From Haliclystus octoradiatus (lineage: Eukaryota > Cnidaria > Staurozoa > Stauromedusae > Haliclystidae): DNA of 64,000 nt. Where the stretch lies: contig OU744446.1 of NCBI GenBank assembly GCA_916610825.1, forward strand, positions 10,318,309 through 10,382,308. Direction: 5' to 3'. Position 1 is the first letter of the stretch. The number at the start of each line of letters is the position of its first letter. Position numbers and translations under genes: made by a program. The notes below the pieces were generated by a model. That model was given only the letters and a program-made list of their open reading frames with translations, was not told the DNA's origin and did not search any database. Shown in pieces: positions 10,101-21,609 of this stretch.

Positions 10101-13100
10101 TATTTCTTCTTATGAATAATGATATTAATTCCAAGTTGACATGTTGATAGTAGACTGTACATTAAGTTCTCATAGTTTTCATAGTTTTCATTTACTGTAT
10201 TTATAGTGTTTAGATAAATGCTAGAAGCTGCTAGATCATGCATGGTCATTGTGAGTCATGCGGGGAGTCATGTAGGTTCTCCTATGTTCTAGAATGTTCT
10301 AGATGGTGCAGGAAGGTTCCTACAAATCTGTATAAAGACATTTGGTGTTACCTCCAGGACGATAATATAACACAGCTCTTTAAGCTTATGAGCCTTGATA
10401 TGATATGACATATTTCGTCAAATGTGTTCGGTTTGGCTGGAAAGTAAAGGACATGTTACATAATGTAACTAATTTTCAGCTTTAAGATTTCAATAAATTC
10501 AATTATCTTGCTTTTTTTTAGAACGAAGCTATCCGAAAAGCAATCAGCTTTTACAAATCGTGTTTGAATAAAGGCAAGAGACAACAAACTGGAAAGGCAA
10601 CGTTGAAAAAAATTATCAAGAAATATGGTTCTTGGCCAATCACCGATAAACGATTCGATGCCAAGAAATGGAAATTAAAAAAAGTTTTTCCATCCCTGAT
10701 TACGAATTTGGGAGCAGGACCTTTGTTCAGTGTTAGAGTCGATAGAGATATTGAAAACAGCCAACAGTACATCGTCGTTGTAAGTAATTCAACAGGCCTA
10801 CAGATCGTTGTTTTACATTTTCACTCTGTGCGGGATGTTCAAGTTGGTTAAACTGCTAATTTCGTTCTTCTTTGCTTGTGATATGATATGATTTATTTGT
10901 CATTAACTATATATCCCAGGGAATCACCATAATAGTAATTCAACTTATACATAAACCACCATTTACTGAATTAAATATAGATATTAAAAGTTGAGGTAGC
11001 AGTTTACAATTTAAAGATAAATCTATTTTATCGCGTGACTTTTTAAATTCATGGACCGTTTTTGAATTGACGACAGATTCGGGTAAAGAGTTCCACCGAG
11101 GAATCACAATTATCCTGTTACAAAACATATTTAAACTGAATTTTTGCATCTGATTATATATATAGGTTGATCAGCGCTCGTTCACATTTGGTAGATCAAT
11201 GTACACCAACATGGATTCACCCGTGTTCGCTAAAGTAAGTTAGAATTAGACCCGTATGTCACGTCATTTTCATTCTTTACTCATGTGTAATTATTATATC
11301 AATAGATGTAACATAACTTGAAGTATGAGCTATATAAGTTACCTCGCTTTCAGAAAAATTACAAGCCTCGTTATTTCAAGACCGCGGTGCTGATTGACTG
11401 CTTTTTCTGCTTATAGCAATAATATTTCCATTTGCTGCATCACTTTACATGATATTATCATGATCATGTCTCATTGTATTTTTTAGATTCGCAGTGCATA
11501 CCGTAACTATTCAAAGGAGGTTGTTGAACTGCTTGGGGCTGATCAGGCAGGAATTGATATGATGGATCAAGTCTATGAATTGGAAAGAAAGTTGGCAGAG
11601 GTAACGAAGTCTATATATAGCCACTAACCGAGAACCAACGTATGTCTATTGCTTAGATTTTAGAAATGGTATATCTATTAGCATTTTTTATTTGTCTGAT
11701 TATATATCTATTTGTAGAAAGCAATGACTGTTGAAGCTAGGCGGGACACAAAGGCAATCTTCAAGAAATTCACATTGAGTCAATTCTCTCGCAGGATCAA
11801 TGTTCCAGTAAGTGTAAAACATACGCCATTGCAGACTTCTATCATATGTTGTTACACATTCCTCATAATCGATCCTCGGTAAATGATAAAATAAAGAGAA
11901 TGGAAGAACAATAACAAAACAATGTTGCCGCTGATAAATTATTTTTGATTGTGATTGCTCTTTCATTGTGTTTCTATCGTATATCCGTAGTTAGTTCTTG
12001 TGTTAGAATATCTCTCCCATAATATATCTCTCTCGGGATGGTTGTCTTTAAGGAGGATTAGCTCAGATGGCAAATCAATTGAACTACAGATCGCATGAGA
12101 TCATATCTGATCAACTCATCTAGAAATAGTGGAGTGGTACTGGTTCCTTCGGTATAGGGCGATACCGCCTCGGCTACTTTTCATTGTCTCTGGATTGTCC
12201 ACTTGTGCGTTCACCTGTATTACATGCCCTTTATATGCACAGGTATATTAGTATAGGTATGGCATCAAGCGACAGTTTACAAACTTTATAACTACTTTCA
12301 GTTGTGGTGGGTTCGCACAGTCATTAACGAATTGTTGAAACCATCTGGTGTAAGAGCAACGGCTAATACTAAGATCGCTTGCTATGCCATCGATTACATT
12401 CGGGATGCGATGAACATATTTCGAAGGCAACCCAAAAAGTTACAAGCAGCTTACATGATGTGGCCTGTTGTTGAATTCTATTCAAAATCTCTCCTTGGTG
12501 ATTTTGAAACAGCAAAAAAAGCATTGTTCAAGGCTGTGTATGGTACGAGTTCTCTTGAAGAGCCATGGAAACAGTGTTTGAAAGCCGCTGATAAAGCCTA
12601 TGGTTATGCAATAGGAAGCATCTTTGTCAAGAAACGATTTTCAGCTTCAAGCAAAGCAACAGTAAAAGAGATCACTAGAAACGTAAGGCGGGTCATTATC
12701 CGTAATTTTGAAAAGGTATCATGGATGGATAAAAGGACAAAAATGTTTGCAAAGGAAAAGGTATTGATCTTACATACTATCGCTTACCATGAATTCGTTA
12801 CTATTGTCCATTTCTCTGATCGACTAATCGACAATTATTGTTTATCTCATTATAGACACGTGCCATCGTTGAGAATATTGGTTACCCAGATTTCGTTTTG
12901 GATAACGCTGCACTCGAAGAGTACTACAAAGATGTAAGTAACAAATGACAATAATCATAAATTTGTGCTTTTCATGTTATATCTTATCAAATGACGGATA
13001 TATTTATTATTATTTCATTTTATAGATTGATTCGTCGTGGAGGGACTACCTTGGTAACTACCAAAAATCAGAAAGCTACACGATGAAACAAATGTTCAAG

Positions 13101-16100
13101 AAATATGGAACACCAGTTAATAACACTGAGTAAGCAGCTCTTGCATTAAAACACGGATGATCATGATGACTGGTGTTGTTGCTATACGTTTTGTTGTCGT
13201 TGTTGTCGCTGTTGTTTAGGTGGGTTGCTACACCAGCCACCGTCAACGCCTTCTACTGGCCAACAGCTAACAAAATAAGTAAGTCATCATTACCCTACGT
13301 TAATCTAATTAACTAATCTAGAACTGATATAAATATACGTATTACTTTGGACTACTTTACTGGCTTGTTGGTATCATAATGTACTGAGTAAGTAGCATGG
13401 ATTTATTTTTGTATTTTCGCAGCGTTCCTTGCTGGTATTCTTCAGAAACCATTCTACTATGAAAATGCACCAAGGTAATACTTTCTCTAGCTACGTACAG
13501 GGTAGGATAAAATACTTTTCTTTTCTGGATTCTAAATTTTGCTTGATTACATCATCGTTTGGGTGCCTAACATCATGTAAATGTTTCACAGCTCTTTATT
13601 TCAAGGGCTACAGTATTGTCATAAAAATATGATAAAGCTGCACCTTTTAGCTTATCCTCCAGAGAAAAGAAGAAAAATCATTTTTCTTCTGATTATAAAA
13701 CTTGTATTTTATAAATTTGAATATAAATTTTTCCTCCCCTTCCTTCTGATTTGGGGCGAGCCTTCCGGGACTCCCAGGCCTCAGTCCTGGAATCCCCCAT
13801 ATTATCAAACCCTGGTTACAGATCGGAGACTAATGAGTTTTTAACAGTGTAATAGACAGTGGATATGGACAAATTCTTCCCACACTAAATTATTATTGTT
13901 TATTTTTGTCAAGTAACATAATGCATATTTTGATCTGTGATTTTCACAGTGCGCTCAATTACGGATCAATTGGTGTTGTGGTTGGACATGAATTTTCTCA
14001 TGGATTTGATGATCAAGGTTAGTTGATGAACCATTTTTACATTTTTACTCCCTCCTATAGTGGTCATCTCTCCACCTGCCTACAGCGACATCTTTCGTAG
14101 CTAGGTGTAAAAAAGTGTACTAATACTGTTATCAATCGATGCACACTTATCAATGTGATTTATCAGGTATTTATGAATAAATGATGATGATGATGATGAG
14201 GTCACCATCTGTTGCAAACCGTTATGGTTATAACCGTTTTCTTGTCTGCATTAATTATACCATTTCCTCTGTAGGTCGTGAATATGATAAGGAGGGTAAT
14301 TTTAATTCTTGGTGGACTCTTAAATCAGAGAGGAATTTCAAAACAAAAGCAGATTGCTTTGTCGAACAGTATTCAAAGTTTTCCCTTTACAACAAAACGG
14401 TAAGAATTAATTTATTATTGCAGCAGAGCCCAAATCGCAAATCATAATTTTATGTCTGCTGTTATACGGTTTAGACATTAAGAACTTCTACCTAGAATGT
14501 AACACAATTTCTAATAACTAATTCTATGTAGAGGTTTCAACCAAGTAAGGCTTACATACATGAATGTAGTCCAGTGGTGTAAAGTAAGTAGTAATGATTA
14601 CTTTATCGCCTGCTTTCTATAAAGTGCCTATCTAGAGCAGTGATTCACTTCATTCAGATGATAATGATATGATATAATGGTACTAACCGATCTCAGGCGT
14701 GACACTGCACAGTTTCAGCAGATTTCAAGGCAGAAAGCCCTCCGAATCACATCACATCCGAACATTCTGTGTGTGTGTGCTTTAGTTATAAATTCGTTCT
14801 TATGTGTTGATTTTATATTCTGAATTGGTCATATAGCTGAATGGTAACCAGACCCTTGGTGAGAATATTGCCGACAACGGTGGAATCAAACAATCATTTG
14901 AGGCTTACCGTGACCACGTTGCTGCCAATGGACCAGACCGTCGACTGCCAGGCCTTTCTCTCACCTCAAATCAGTTGTTCTTTGTTGGATTTGCACAGGT
15001 TTGTAGCGTTCAATTGACATGTACTGGATACCATTGATCTACAATTACGCATTTATTCAAATTTTAATTGATATCATTTACGCTGTGCAGCGCATATAGA
15101 CACTATTTTTCAATACTAACTCATCGAGGGGAAGGGGGGGTTCTTATATTTTTGGGACGGGGTGTGCCATTTCCAAAATGAAATTTCGCAGCAGGTGAGA
15201 ATTGAAACCCTGAGATTTCAAAAAAATGGAAAAGAATACTTCAAAATTTCATGTTTTGAAGACCAGAACGATGCAGAAATTCAAAAAATTTGAAAATGTT
15301 TTAAATTGATATTGTAAAATTTCACGAGAATCTGGAAAATATAGCAACCCCTAAAAATGTTACGTCCCCGTAGGTGTATGGTATCACCATATAGCCAAAG
15401 TATGGAAGTACACCTAGGACTAACTCTCAGGCTCTTTCACTTTCAAACATCATTTTATAAAGAAATATGTGACTTTTGATGTACAATGAAAGGGGATTTA
15501 AACTTTATATCATCACAAAGTAGGATTTTAGCTCTGAGAAGGATATTTGACTATCATTGATTGTGATATATTTTCAAATATGTATGATGATTGTTTATAG
15601 TTATGGTGTACAAAGTATCGCGAACAAGCTGCCATCAAAAAGATTGATCAAGGTGTCCATTCACTAGCGATGTTCAGGTAAGAATTAGCCAAGTTTTACC
15701 TCACGACAAGCTAGTCTAATGGCTGCGATGCTAGAATATTTTCAGGTTTATAATCAAAATTGCAATATCACATCAGATTAATCAGCTCTGAGAAGTTCGT
15801 TTAAATCCACTTTGACGATTTTGATTATCCACGTTAGTATTTACGATACCCATCATTAAATCTGCATGATTTCACTTGATATAAATGCCATATGTATAGT
15901 GTTCCTATCCAAATATTGGTGGCTGCATCCGGAATTTGACTCTGCAACGGGGGTATAACGGCATAATTATTGAGCGTTTAACAAACCTTGATTAAATTTG
16001 CAATGCAAAAGATATGATATTACTGATCTGAAGGAGGATCGAATTCCGGAGAGAAACCATCACTCCGAAACCACCACGAGCAAAAACCAACAATCATTGT

Positions 16101-16271
16101 AACTTCGTTCCATATTCATTCTATTATAGTCAAAACCTAACATTGACTGTGTTTATATATTTGATATACAGAGTACGTGGTGTAGTAGAGAACTCTCGCT
16201 ATTTTGCCAGTGCATTCAACTGCAAAGCCAATGAACCTATGAATCCAAGAAAAAAATGTGAAGTATGGTAA
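7187..16271 (+). CDS. Secreted M13-family zinc metalloendopeptidase (neprilysin / ECE-like)
   Basis: Sixteen exons join in phase to 706 aa: 7187-7295, 7814-8010, 10522-10779, 11166-11234, 11487-11600, 11718-11807, 12302-12760, 12856-12933, 13026-13129, 13220-13278, 13423-13474, 13950-14017, 14275-14399, 14837-14998, 15601-15677, 16172-16271. An in-frame stop precedes the ATG. Residues 1-26 form a signal peptide ([20 protein letters not shown]..., cleavage likely after ...TANA), unlike the type II anchor of neprilysin. [12 protein letters not shown] opens the M13_N domain (exons 2-9). The M13 catalytic domain shows VNAFYW (501-506), zinc motif [12 protein letters not shown] (HEFSH 543-547), third ligand and Asp in GENIAD (E603, D607), substrate residues H668 and R674, and the terminal CEVW. 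All catalytic residues are present, so it should cleave peptides extracellularly. The physiological substrate is unknown. Confidence 0.95.
7996..8159 (+). repeat. 56-bp tandem triplication spanning the exon 2 splice donor
   Basis: The segment starting GTGGTGAAACCAGAGGTAAT at 7996 is repeated at 8052 and 8108 (period 56 bp, third copy slightly diverged and truncated). Each copy contains the last coding codons and the CAGAG|GTAATT donor. Only the first donor (after 8010) avoids an in-frame TAA at 8035-8037. Confidence 0.9.
8163..8320. repeat. MITE family copy with GTCCRACAAAAG-type ends (copy 1)
   Basis: It starts TGTCCGATAAAAGCAGGAAT and ends CTTTTGTCGGACC, enclosing AGAGCAAATTCAGAAGAAAA. The same order is found at about 33917-34080 and 34558-34727. 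Confidence 0.7.
8516..8803 (-). repeat. LTR copy 1 (288 bp; 3' LTR if the element is minus-oriented)
   Basis: Same length and, by eye, same sequence as 10037-10324. Ends TG...CA. Confidence 0.85.
9165..9400. repeat. 46-bp minisatellite inside the LTR element
   Basis: About five copies of a unit containing AATTCAGTATTTTCTTGAGT followed by TGTTGCTTATTCTTGTGTG, spaced 46 bp. Further TTCCATTTCTTGTGTT repeats follow at about 9660-9770. Confidence 0.8.
9950..10036 (-). repeat. 33-bp tandem repeats of the LTR edge plus candidate primer-binding region
   Basis: The unit contains AATTCGACGGACCAATTGAT then GAGTTGTTCTTAT. It occurs two and a half times and runs straight into the LTR. Each unit duplicates the LTR terminus (minus strand CTCATCA) together with TTGGTCCGTCGAA. 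Confidence 0.8.
10037..10324 (-). repeat. LTR copy 2 (288 bp; 5' LTR if the element is minus-oriented)
   Basis: Direct repeat of 8516-8803. Followed by the target duplication AATC at 10325-10328. Confidence 0.85.
10880..11155 (-). mobile_element. LINE 3' fragment (end of a reverse-transcriptase ORF)
   Basis: The minus strand encodes [20 protein letters not shown] followed by [14 protein letters not shown]. This is the standard end of CR1/Jockey-type LINE ORF2 (R-IP-WNSLPE-VV---TV--FK--LDK). It lies in the third intron of the protease gene and is 5'-truncated. Confidence 0.75.
12052..12200 (+). repeat. Possible tRNA-derived SINE
   Basis: TAGCTCAGATGG at about 12059 resembles a tRNA A box. 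It is followed within 150 bp by AGTGGTACTGGTTCCTTCGG then TATAGGGCGATACCGCCT. The second block has relatives near 37355 (AGTGGTACAGTTGCCTTTGG) and 8419. No clear B box. Confidence 0.3.
14160..14202 (+). repeat. LINE-like tail GAATAAATGATGATG...
   Basis: AATAAATGATGATGATGATG ends a short segment within the intron before the exon at 14275. The same tail ends LINE fragments at 28.4, 46.9 and 59.3 kb. Confidence 0.45.
15125..15400. repeat. Diverged MITE-like segment in the protease intron
   Basis: It runs from a GGGGGGTTCTTATATTTTTG start to a TTACGTCCCCGTAGGTG end, echoing the ends of the GGGTAACTTCC / ACGTCCCCGTATACC family at 52.0-52.4 kb. The similarity is weak. Confidence 0.35.
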
Positions 16272-16530
16272 TGCGCAAGTCACACAAAAAACATCATAAA
16301 CATTAGATTTGTCATTACAAAGTCTCATAGAATTATCGATATTTAATTAATTAAAAAAAAATATTAAAAAATCGAGATGCAATAACTATTAATATCATTT
16401 TATTCTGACCATAGATTAATTGTATTAAATTTATCATCTTTTTGAGAAAGACTGTTGTATGTATATAATCATACAGAGTTAGATATATAATAGATTTATA
16501 TACTGGTAGTATAGTATCCGTGTGCTGGGT

Positions 16531-16536
16531 AATAAA
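16531..16536 (+). terminator. Poly(A) signal of the M13 protease gene
   Basis: AATAAATAAAA lies 260 bp after the TAA at 16269-16271. Confidence 0.45.
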
Positions 16537-16539
16537 TAA

Positions 16540-17440
16540 AACCCCTAGAAGGAATTCTCACATTTTGTTAGTATTTGCTTGTCAAACTGCTTCGATTTCT
16601 TTCAATTGTTCTGCCAAAGCATAACCAATCAAACGGGATCATTATTTTTACTACATCTACTATATATTTATTGTACTTATTTACTTACTGAGATTTCTTT
16701 CTACTGTCTTACAATCTTTCAGCTTTTGATTCGGATAAATGAGAGTTAATACATTTATTTCACCCATTCAGGGTAGACTTTTAGTTGGCACTAAAGATAA
16801 CATTTCAGACTATTTACATATATATTGTCGATAAAAATAAGAATAAGAGATTTATTTTATCTATTAATTTATTTTTCAATTGTGTTGCTTTCGTCTTTTT
16901 ATAAATGTTTGATAGCTGGGTATTGCGAGTCATGATAGAATATGTAAGTAAATTAAATGGTTTTCATTTAATATGTGATGTGCAACGTACCATAAACCCA
17001 CAAATAAATGTCTTTGTAATGAATGTGGAAAACAGGATTCGGATAAATGAGAATCGAAGAGAATGTATGAAAGATATACATTAGACCATATCAGATAAAC
17101 TTAATTGATAAACAAGCCCAAATTGCTATAGTTTCAACTTGAAAAATCTCAGCTGCTTGCCAAGCTCATACTTAATTATTGCATCAGAGACTAATGAGAC
17201 TGTTATGCAAGGAGAGGAGATTAAAATGTCCTGAGTTTTGTTTCGCACATCCAAGAGAACATTTCACAATTTTTTAATATATAGAGTCTCTTTTCATTAC
17301 GTAAAAAGTATACAGCTCGGTGTGGAAACGGCCTTTATTTAATCATTTTAGCCTTAAGGGCCTTTATCCTTATTTCAGAATTTTCAAAATATTCGAGGTG
17401 TTGTTTTTCTATGAGCAAAATATGATGTCTGTGAAGTTAG
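16540..17440. other. Intergenic AT-rich DNA, nothing recognised
   Basis: No long ORF, exon-like segment or repeat family was recognised here. Confidence 0.35.
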
Positions 17441-18260
17441 ACGCATATTCGTCTGGACGAATATTCAAATAGACCTATATTGGAGCGCGTTAAATAACGC
17501 TTCGCACAAATGATGTGAGGATAACAGACATACTAATGGAAGATTTACGAAGTTAAGGAATCATATAAACTACAAAAAATATATAATAAAGTCGATAAAA
17601 GCAATATGAATTATTTTAAAGAAAATTAATTATCAAAACATACAAAATCGCACCAAAAAATTGAATTATTCATTTTGCCGCAGATAAACGCATGACTGAT
17701 CAAATTAATCACGGATGTTTAGACAAAGATATGGATTAACAGTGTTTCGTATTGGAAATCAAACAGACAAATATTCAAATTGTCACGGGTTTGATCTAAA
17801 CTTTGGACGAATATTCAAATTATCACGGGTGTGATCTAAACTTTGGATGAATATTCAAATTAACAGTGTTTCGTATGGAATATATATACAGACGCATATT
17901 CAAATTATCACGGGTTTGATCTAAAACTTTGGACGAATATTCAAATTAATAGGGTTTCGTATGGAATAGAAAAACAGACGCATATTCAAATTATCACGGG
18001 TGTGATCTAAACTTTGGACGAATATTCAAATTAATAGGATTTTGTATGGAATAAAATAACAGACGCATATTCAAATTATCACGGGTTTGATCTAAAACTT
18101 TGGACGAATATTCAAATTAATAGGGTTTCGTATGGAATAGAAAAACAGACGCATATTCAAATTATCACGGGTTTGATCTAAGCTTTGGACGAAAATTCAA
18201 ATTATCACGGGTATGATCTAAACTTTAGACGAATATTCAAATTAACAGTGTTTCGTATGG
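17440..18260. repeat. Minisatellite of ~117-bp units
   Basis: Alternating blocks ACGCATATTCAAATTATCAC, GGGTTTGATCTAAACTTTGG, ACGAATATTCAAATTAATAG and GGTTTCGTATGGAATA recur with a period near 117 bp. The clearest copies run from about 17,760 to 18,260, with degenerate traces from 17,440. Confidence 0.85.
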
Positions 18261-18429
18261 ATCCTATGGGGGATTTTTTGAAAATTTACGACAACCACCC
18301 CCCTCTGAAACGGCCCCTAAAAAAGTTTTTGGACATAAAACAACAACACAATAGAAAATTATGTCAATCTACTGGAAGAGCAACAAAGAACTGTAACTTT
18401 GAAAAATGTGACCACATACATTCATAACA

Positions 18430-19250
18430 ACTGTACCAGAAAGGTACATGGATCTTCATTTCAAATATAATATAATTATCATTTCAAATATTATATAATT
18501 ATCATTACAAATACAAGTAAATATGAACCAAATTAACATTAGTTGACTAATAGTTTATACCAAGTGATGTATTTGGAACAGGACACACTCCAATTAATAA
18601 TGATCAAATAAAACCAGTAAATATTATGAAATCAATAATCTTAAAATCAATAGAGCAATCTATCATAAACTAATTTAGAACAGACCCAAGTAATGACACA
18701 CATAGCCACATTTATTTAAAATACACCATAGCGACATCTGGAGGCTACGCAGTTGACCTCTCCTGAAATTGAAAATTTACAACACTAATTGATACTAACC
18801 AAGAACAATTTACATCAAAAGAACCCCAAACTGTCCCAATAAGGATGTCGAGAGTGGATAAATAGAATAAGTAGAAACAAAATGTTGATGTAAACCCACG
18901 AAATTGTTATCAATTTTCAAATATGCTTCGATAAAAAAATATTTGGGGTATACATTTTGGCCTGAATAAAATATTTGAGGTATCGATTTTGGAAAAACAA
19001 AATTTGAGAGGGCAAAACTAGAATCAAAATTTCAATTGTGCGTGCAAAATCAACCATAGGTAACACCTTGGTATAGTAATATATTAGCTTACGAAGAATT
19101 TATTTTTGTATTTTAAGCAAAATGTTGCAAATGCCAAATGCGTTTTGTAAATGTTGCCAAAGCGAGACAATCAAAAGAATTTGAACAGAGAGGCTTTACG
19201 AGTGACACAATAGATTGCCTCCATGTGATGTATGCGTGACTTCTGTTTTG
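18430..19250. other. Upstream region of the ZIP transporter gene
   Basis: Mostly AT-rich with no gene. Close to the gene, GCCAATGGCCGCCTTG (about 19263-19278) contains a CCAAT element beside GC-richer sequence and may mark the promoter. Confidence 0.35.
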
Positions 19251-19427
19251 TGATGTTGTCTTGCCAATGGCCGCCTTGCTACTGCGAAGAAGTCTGTCAC
19301 CTTCATTCTTTCAGTGTTTTGTCAAATTGGGAAGAAGAATAATCTAGACATCGTAAAAGTATTGACACTCATTGGAACTATTGGTTTACAATCTTTTCCT
19401 TAAATTGAAATATTGTTTGAGTTGAAA

Positions 19428-20549
19428 ATGGCTTTGTCACATTTAGCAATCAAACTTATTGCTGCAGCTTTACTTTTCTTCGTAACAATATTTGTTGGTG
19501 TACTACCTATAAAATTAATTGGTTATGGGACTGCTTCAGCAAGAGGTCTTTCTCCACAGAGAAAGTTTTTTCTCAGTCTAAGCAATTGTTTTGCTGGTGG
19601 CGTTTTCTTCAGTACATGTATTCTGGACTTGTTGCCGATGGTCCGAGATAAAGTCACTGCAGCATTGAAAACTGTGGACATAGTAACAGAATTTCCTCTT
19701 GGTGAATTCTTTGTATCATTTGGTTTCTTAATGATGCTCATTTTAGAGCAAGTTGTTCATTCATTAGCCAGTGGAAGTGTTTTAATAGACGAACATGAGC
19801 ACATTAACAATGACGACAGAAGCAAAGGCAGATTGGTTGAACCTCCGTTTCATCCCCATAGCCACCCTGACATTGACGAGGAAGATGAATATGCCTCTGA
19901 AGACGATAGTCTCCTTGGATCTGGAACTGTGGATAAAAATGGTGTACATTCTGGCGCAATTCGTCCAACGTTTCGGCGGTCGAAAAGTCTTGTGTCAACG
20001 AGAAGTAGAAAAAGCATATGTTCAGTTGAAACTGTTACCCATTCTAATTTTAGAACCTACGTTTTGATTATTGCTCTATCCTTGCATTCCTTGTTTGAAG
20101 GTCTTGCAGTTGGACTAATCACGGATCTACCAATGTTGTTCCAAATTTTAATAGCATTGCTTGTTCACAAAAGTATCTTAGCATTTTCACTTGGTGTCAA
20201 ACTGCTAGACAGTAATATGACAATGACACAGATGATTAAAGGGGTTGCTTTATTTTCTTCTATGGCCCCTATTGGGGTTGGAGTTGGTTTGGCTGTTTTG
20301 ACAAGTGTTTCAAAATCAGGTCAACTATTTTCATCAGGTATTTTACAAGGTATTGCAACAGGAACATTCTTGTATGTGACGTTCTTTGAAGTACTACCAC
20401 ATGAACTTAGCATCAATGACCATCGTAAAAGTTTAAAGATATTATTTATTATAATTGGTTATACTGCTATAGCTGGTGTTTGCTATTATGAGAAAAGATT
20501 TCATCATGCACCTGAGAAAACGAGCAATCTTCCTGGTCCAAAGACGTAA
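19428..20549 (+). CDS. ZIP-family zinc transporter (SLC39A1/2/3-like, ZIPII subfamily)
   Basis: A 373-aa intronless ORF for a membrane transporter that brings Zn2+ (and perhaps other divalent metals) into the cytosol. The frame is open upstream, but the first true ATG is 19428 in a good context (GAAAATGG), followed at once by a membrane helix. Eight hydrophobic segments fit the ZIP topology. The loop between helices 3 and 4 holds acidic and His-rich metal-binding sequence (DEHEH, HPHSHPD at 142-148). The TM4 signature SLHSLFEGLAVGL (H220, E224) and TM5 VHKSILAFSLGVKLL (H247) carry the ZIP metal-site residues; the TM5 form (HK rather than HE) is the SLC39A1-3 pattern. The C-terminal helices include GTFLYVTFFEVLPHEL. 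Which of ZIP1, 2 or 3 it matches best cannot be fixed by eye. Confidence 0.93.
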   Translation: MALSHLAIKLIAAALLFFVTIFVGVLPIKLIGYGTASARGLSPQRKFFLSLSNCFAGGVFFSTCILDLLPMVRDKVTAALKTVDIVTEFPLGEFFVSFGFLMMLILEQVVHSLASGSVLIDEHEHINNDDRSKGRLVEPPFHPHSHPDIDEEDEYASEDDSLLGSGTVDKNGVHSGAIRPTFRRSKSLVSTRSRKSICSVETVTHSNFRTYVLIIALSLHSLFEGLAVGLITDLPMLFQILIALLVHKSILAFSLGVKLLDSNMTMTQMIKGVALFSSMAPIGVGVGLAVLTSVSKSGQLFSSGILQGIATGTFLYVTFFEVLPHELSINDHRKSLKILFIIIGYTAIAGVCYYEKRFHHAPEKTSNLPGPKT

Positions 20550-20691
20550 CATATACAACATTATCAAGTCAGTGTTTATTCTTTATACTATCAATCAATC
20601 ATAGATACAATACCATAGTAGTTATATAATGAGATTGACATTATTTTTTATAAGAAATTAGAAGCACTTTTATTGTGTTATTTGAAATACA

Positions 20692-20709
20692 AATAAATTA
20701 TCAAATAAA
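20692..20709 (+). terminator. Tandem poly(A) signals of the ZIP gene
   Basis: Two AATAAA hexamers, at 20692 and 20704, about 145-160 bp after the stop codon. Confidence 0.55.
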
Positions 20710-21119
20710 AATTGGATTATATAAGTTGAAATTAGAAAGCGATATTTGATTCTTTTTAATAGTTCAATGTGCTATTTAAACCTACTATAGTTACCTCTTT
20801 ATTACCTAGTCAATGGTTTGTATGGGTACAGATTTAGTAGCCTACTGGTCCATGTAGCTATTAAACACACACGTCATATCTACATTATATGTTCAAAAGC
20901 AATTCCCTTCAAATAATGACATGCTCTTAGTTGATTAACATGCATTTCAGATACTGTGATATTTTAAAAATCTCAATTTCAGGATGAGTGAGAATGCTGG
21001 CAAACTGCAAAATTTCGTTCGTTTCAGATATTTATTTTTCATGAACTGCTTTTGAAAACAAATTGAAAATTCATGAATAGTTCATAATCTGTTTTTGCTT
21101 CAGACAAACATCCAAACCC

Positions 21120-21600
21120 TTGCAAAAAAACATTCCAGGAGCTCATTGACATGAAATGGCCCCAATTTCCATGAACTGTTCATGAACAGTTCATCAGCCC
21201 TCAAAGATAGTTCATGAAATTGTAGGACTATAAATTCATTATTAATTGTGAAAATTTGCATTTTCTAAAAATGATTGCACTTGTATACTTTCAGAAACAA
21301 CAAAGACAAAATTATTCGGGGGGTGCAAAACTGTCAGTACATATGTCAAAGGGGGGCTGATCCAAAAGCGTACAGCTGCGTGCAGGGGAAGGGCGTGTCA
21401 AATATTGGGACATTTACTGAGTACCTACTTTCCAGATTGTCCCTACCCCTGCGAAAAACAGTTCATGAACATTAAATGGCCTCAATTTCCCTGAACACTT
21501 CATGAACCTTCCTGGACAGCTCTTGAACTGTTCATGAACTGTTCCTGAAAATTTCATGAACTGTTCATGAACTCCTGAATTAATTTTTGCAGTGGTGATG
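21120..21600. repeat. TTCATGAAC-family MITE-like repeats (two units)
   Basis: One unit lies at about 21120-21230 and a second at about 21445-21600. The second opens CCCCTGCGAAAAACAGTTCA and closes CATGAACTCCTGAATTAATT then TTTGCAGTGG, a mutated inverted copy of its start. The interior is made of GTTCATGAACTGTTCATGAA and AAATGGCC blocks. Confidence 0.7.
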
Positions 21601-21609
21601 CCCAGAAGT

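Larger units (their letters stand above)
8516..10324 (-). mobile_element. Young non-autonomous LTR retroelement (TRIM/LARD-like) in intron 2
   Basis: Two direct 288-bp repeats (8516-8803 and 10037-10324) look identical, begin TG and end CA, and are flanked by the 4-bp duplication AATC (8512-8515, 10325-10328). On the minus strand the LTR has a TATAAATA box (8677-8684 in the left copy). A purine run (GGCGGGGGGAG) precedes one LTR, as a polypurine tract should. ATTGGTCCGTCGAATTA, a candidate primer-binding region, directly follows the other. The ~1.2-kb interior has no gag or pol and is mostly minisatellite, so mobility would need proteins from another element. It lies antisense to the protease gene. 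Confidence 0.85.
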
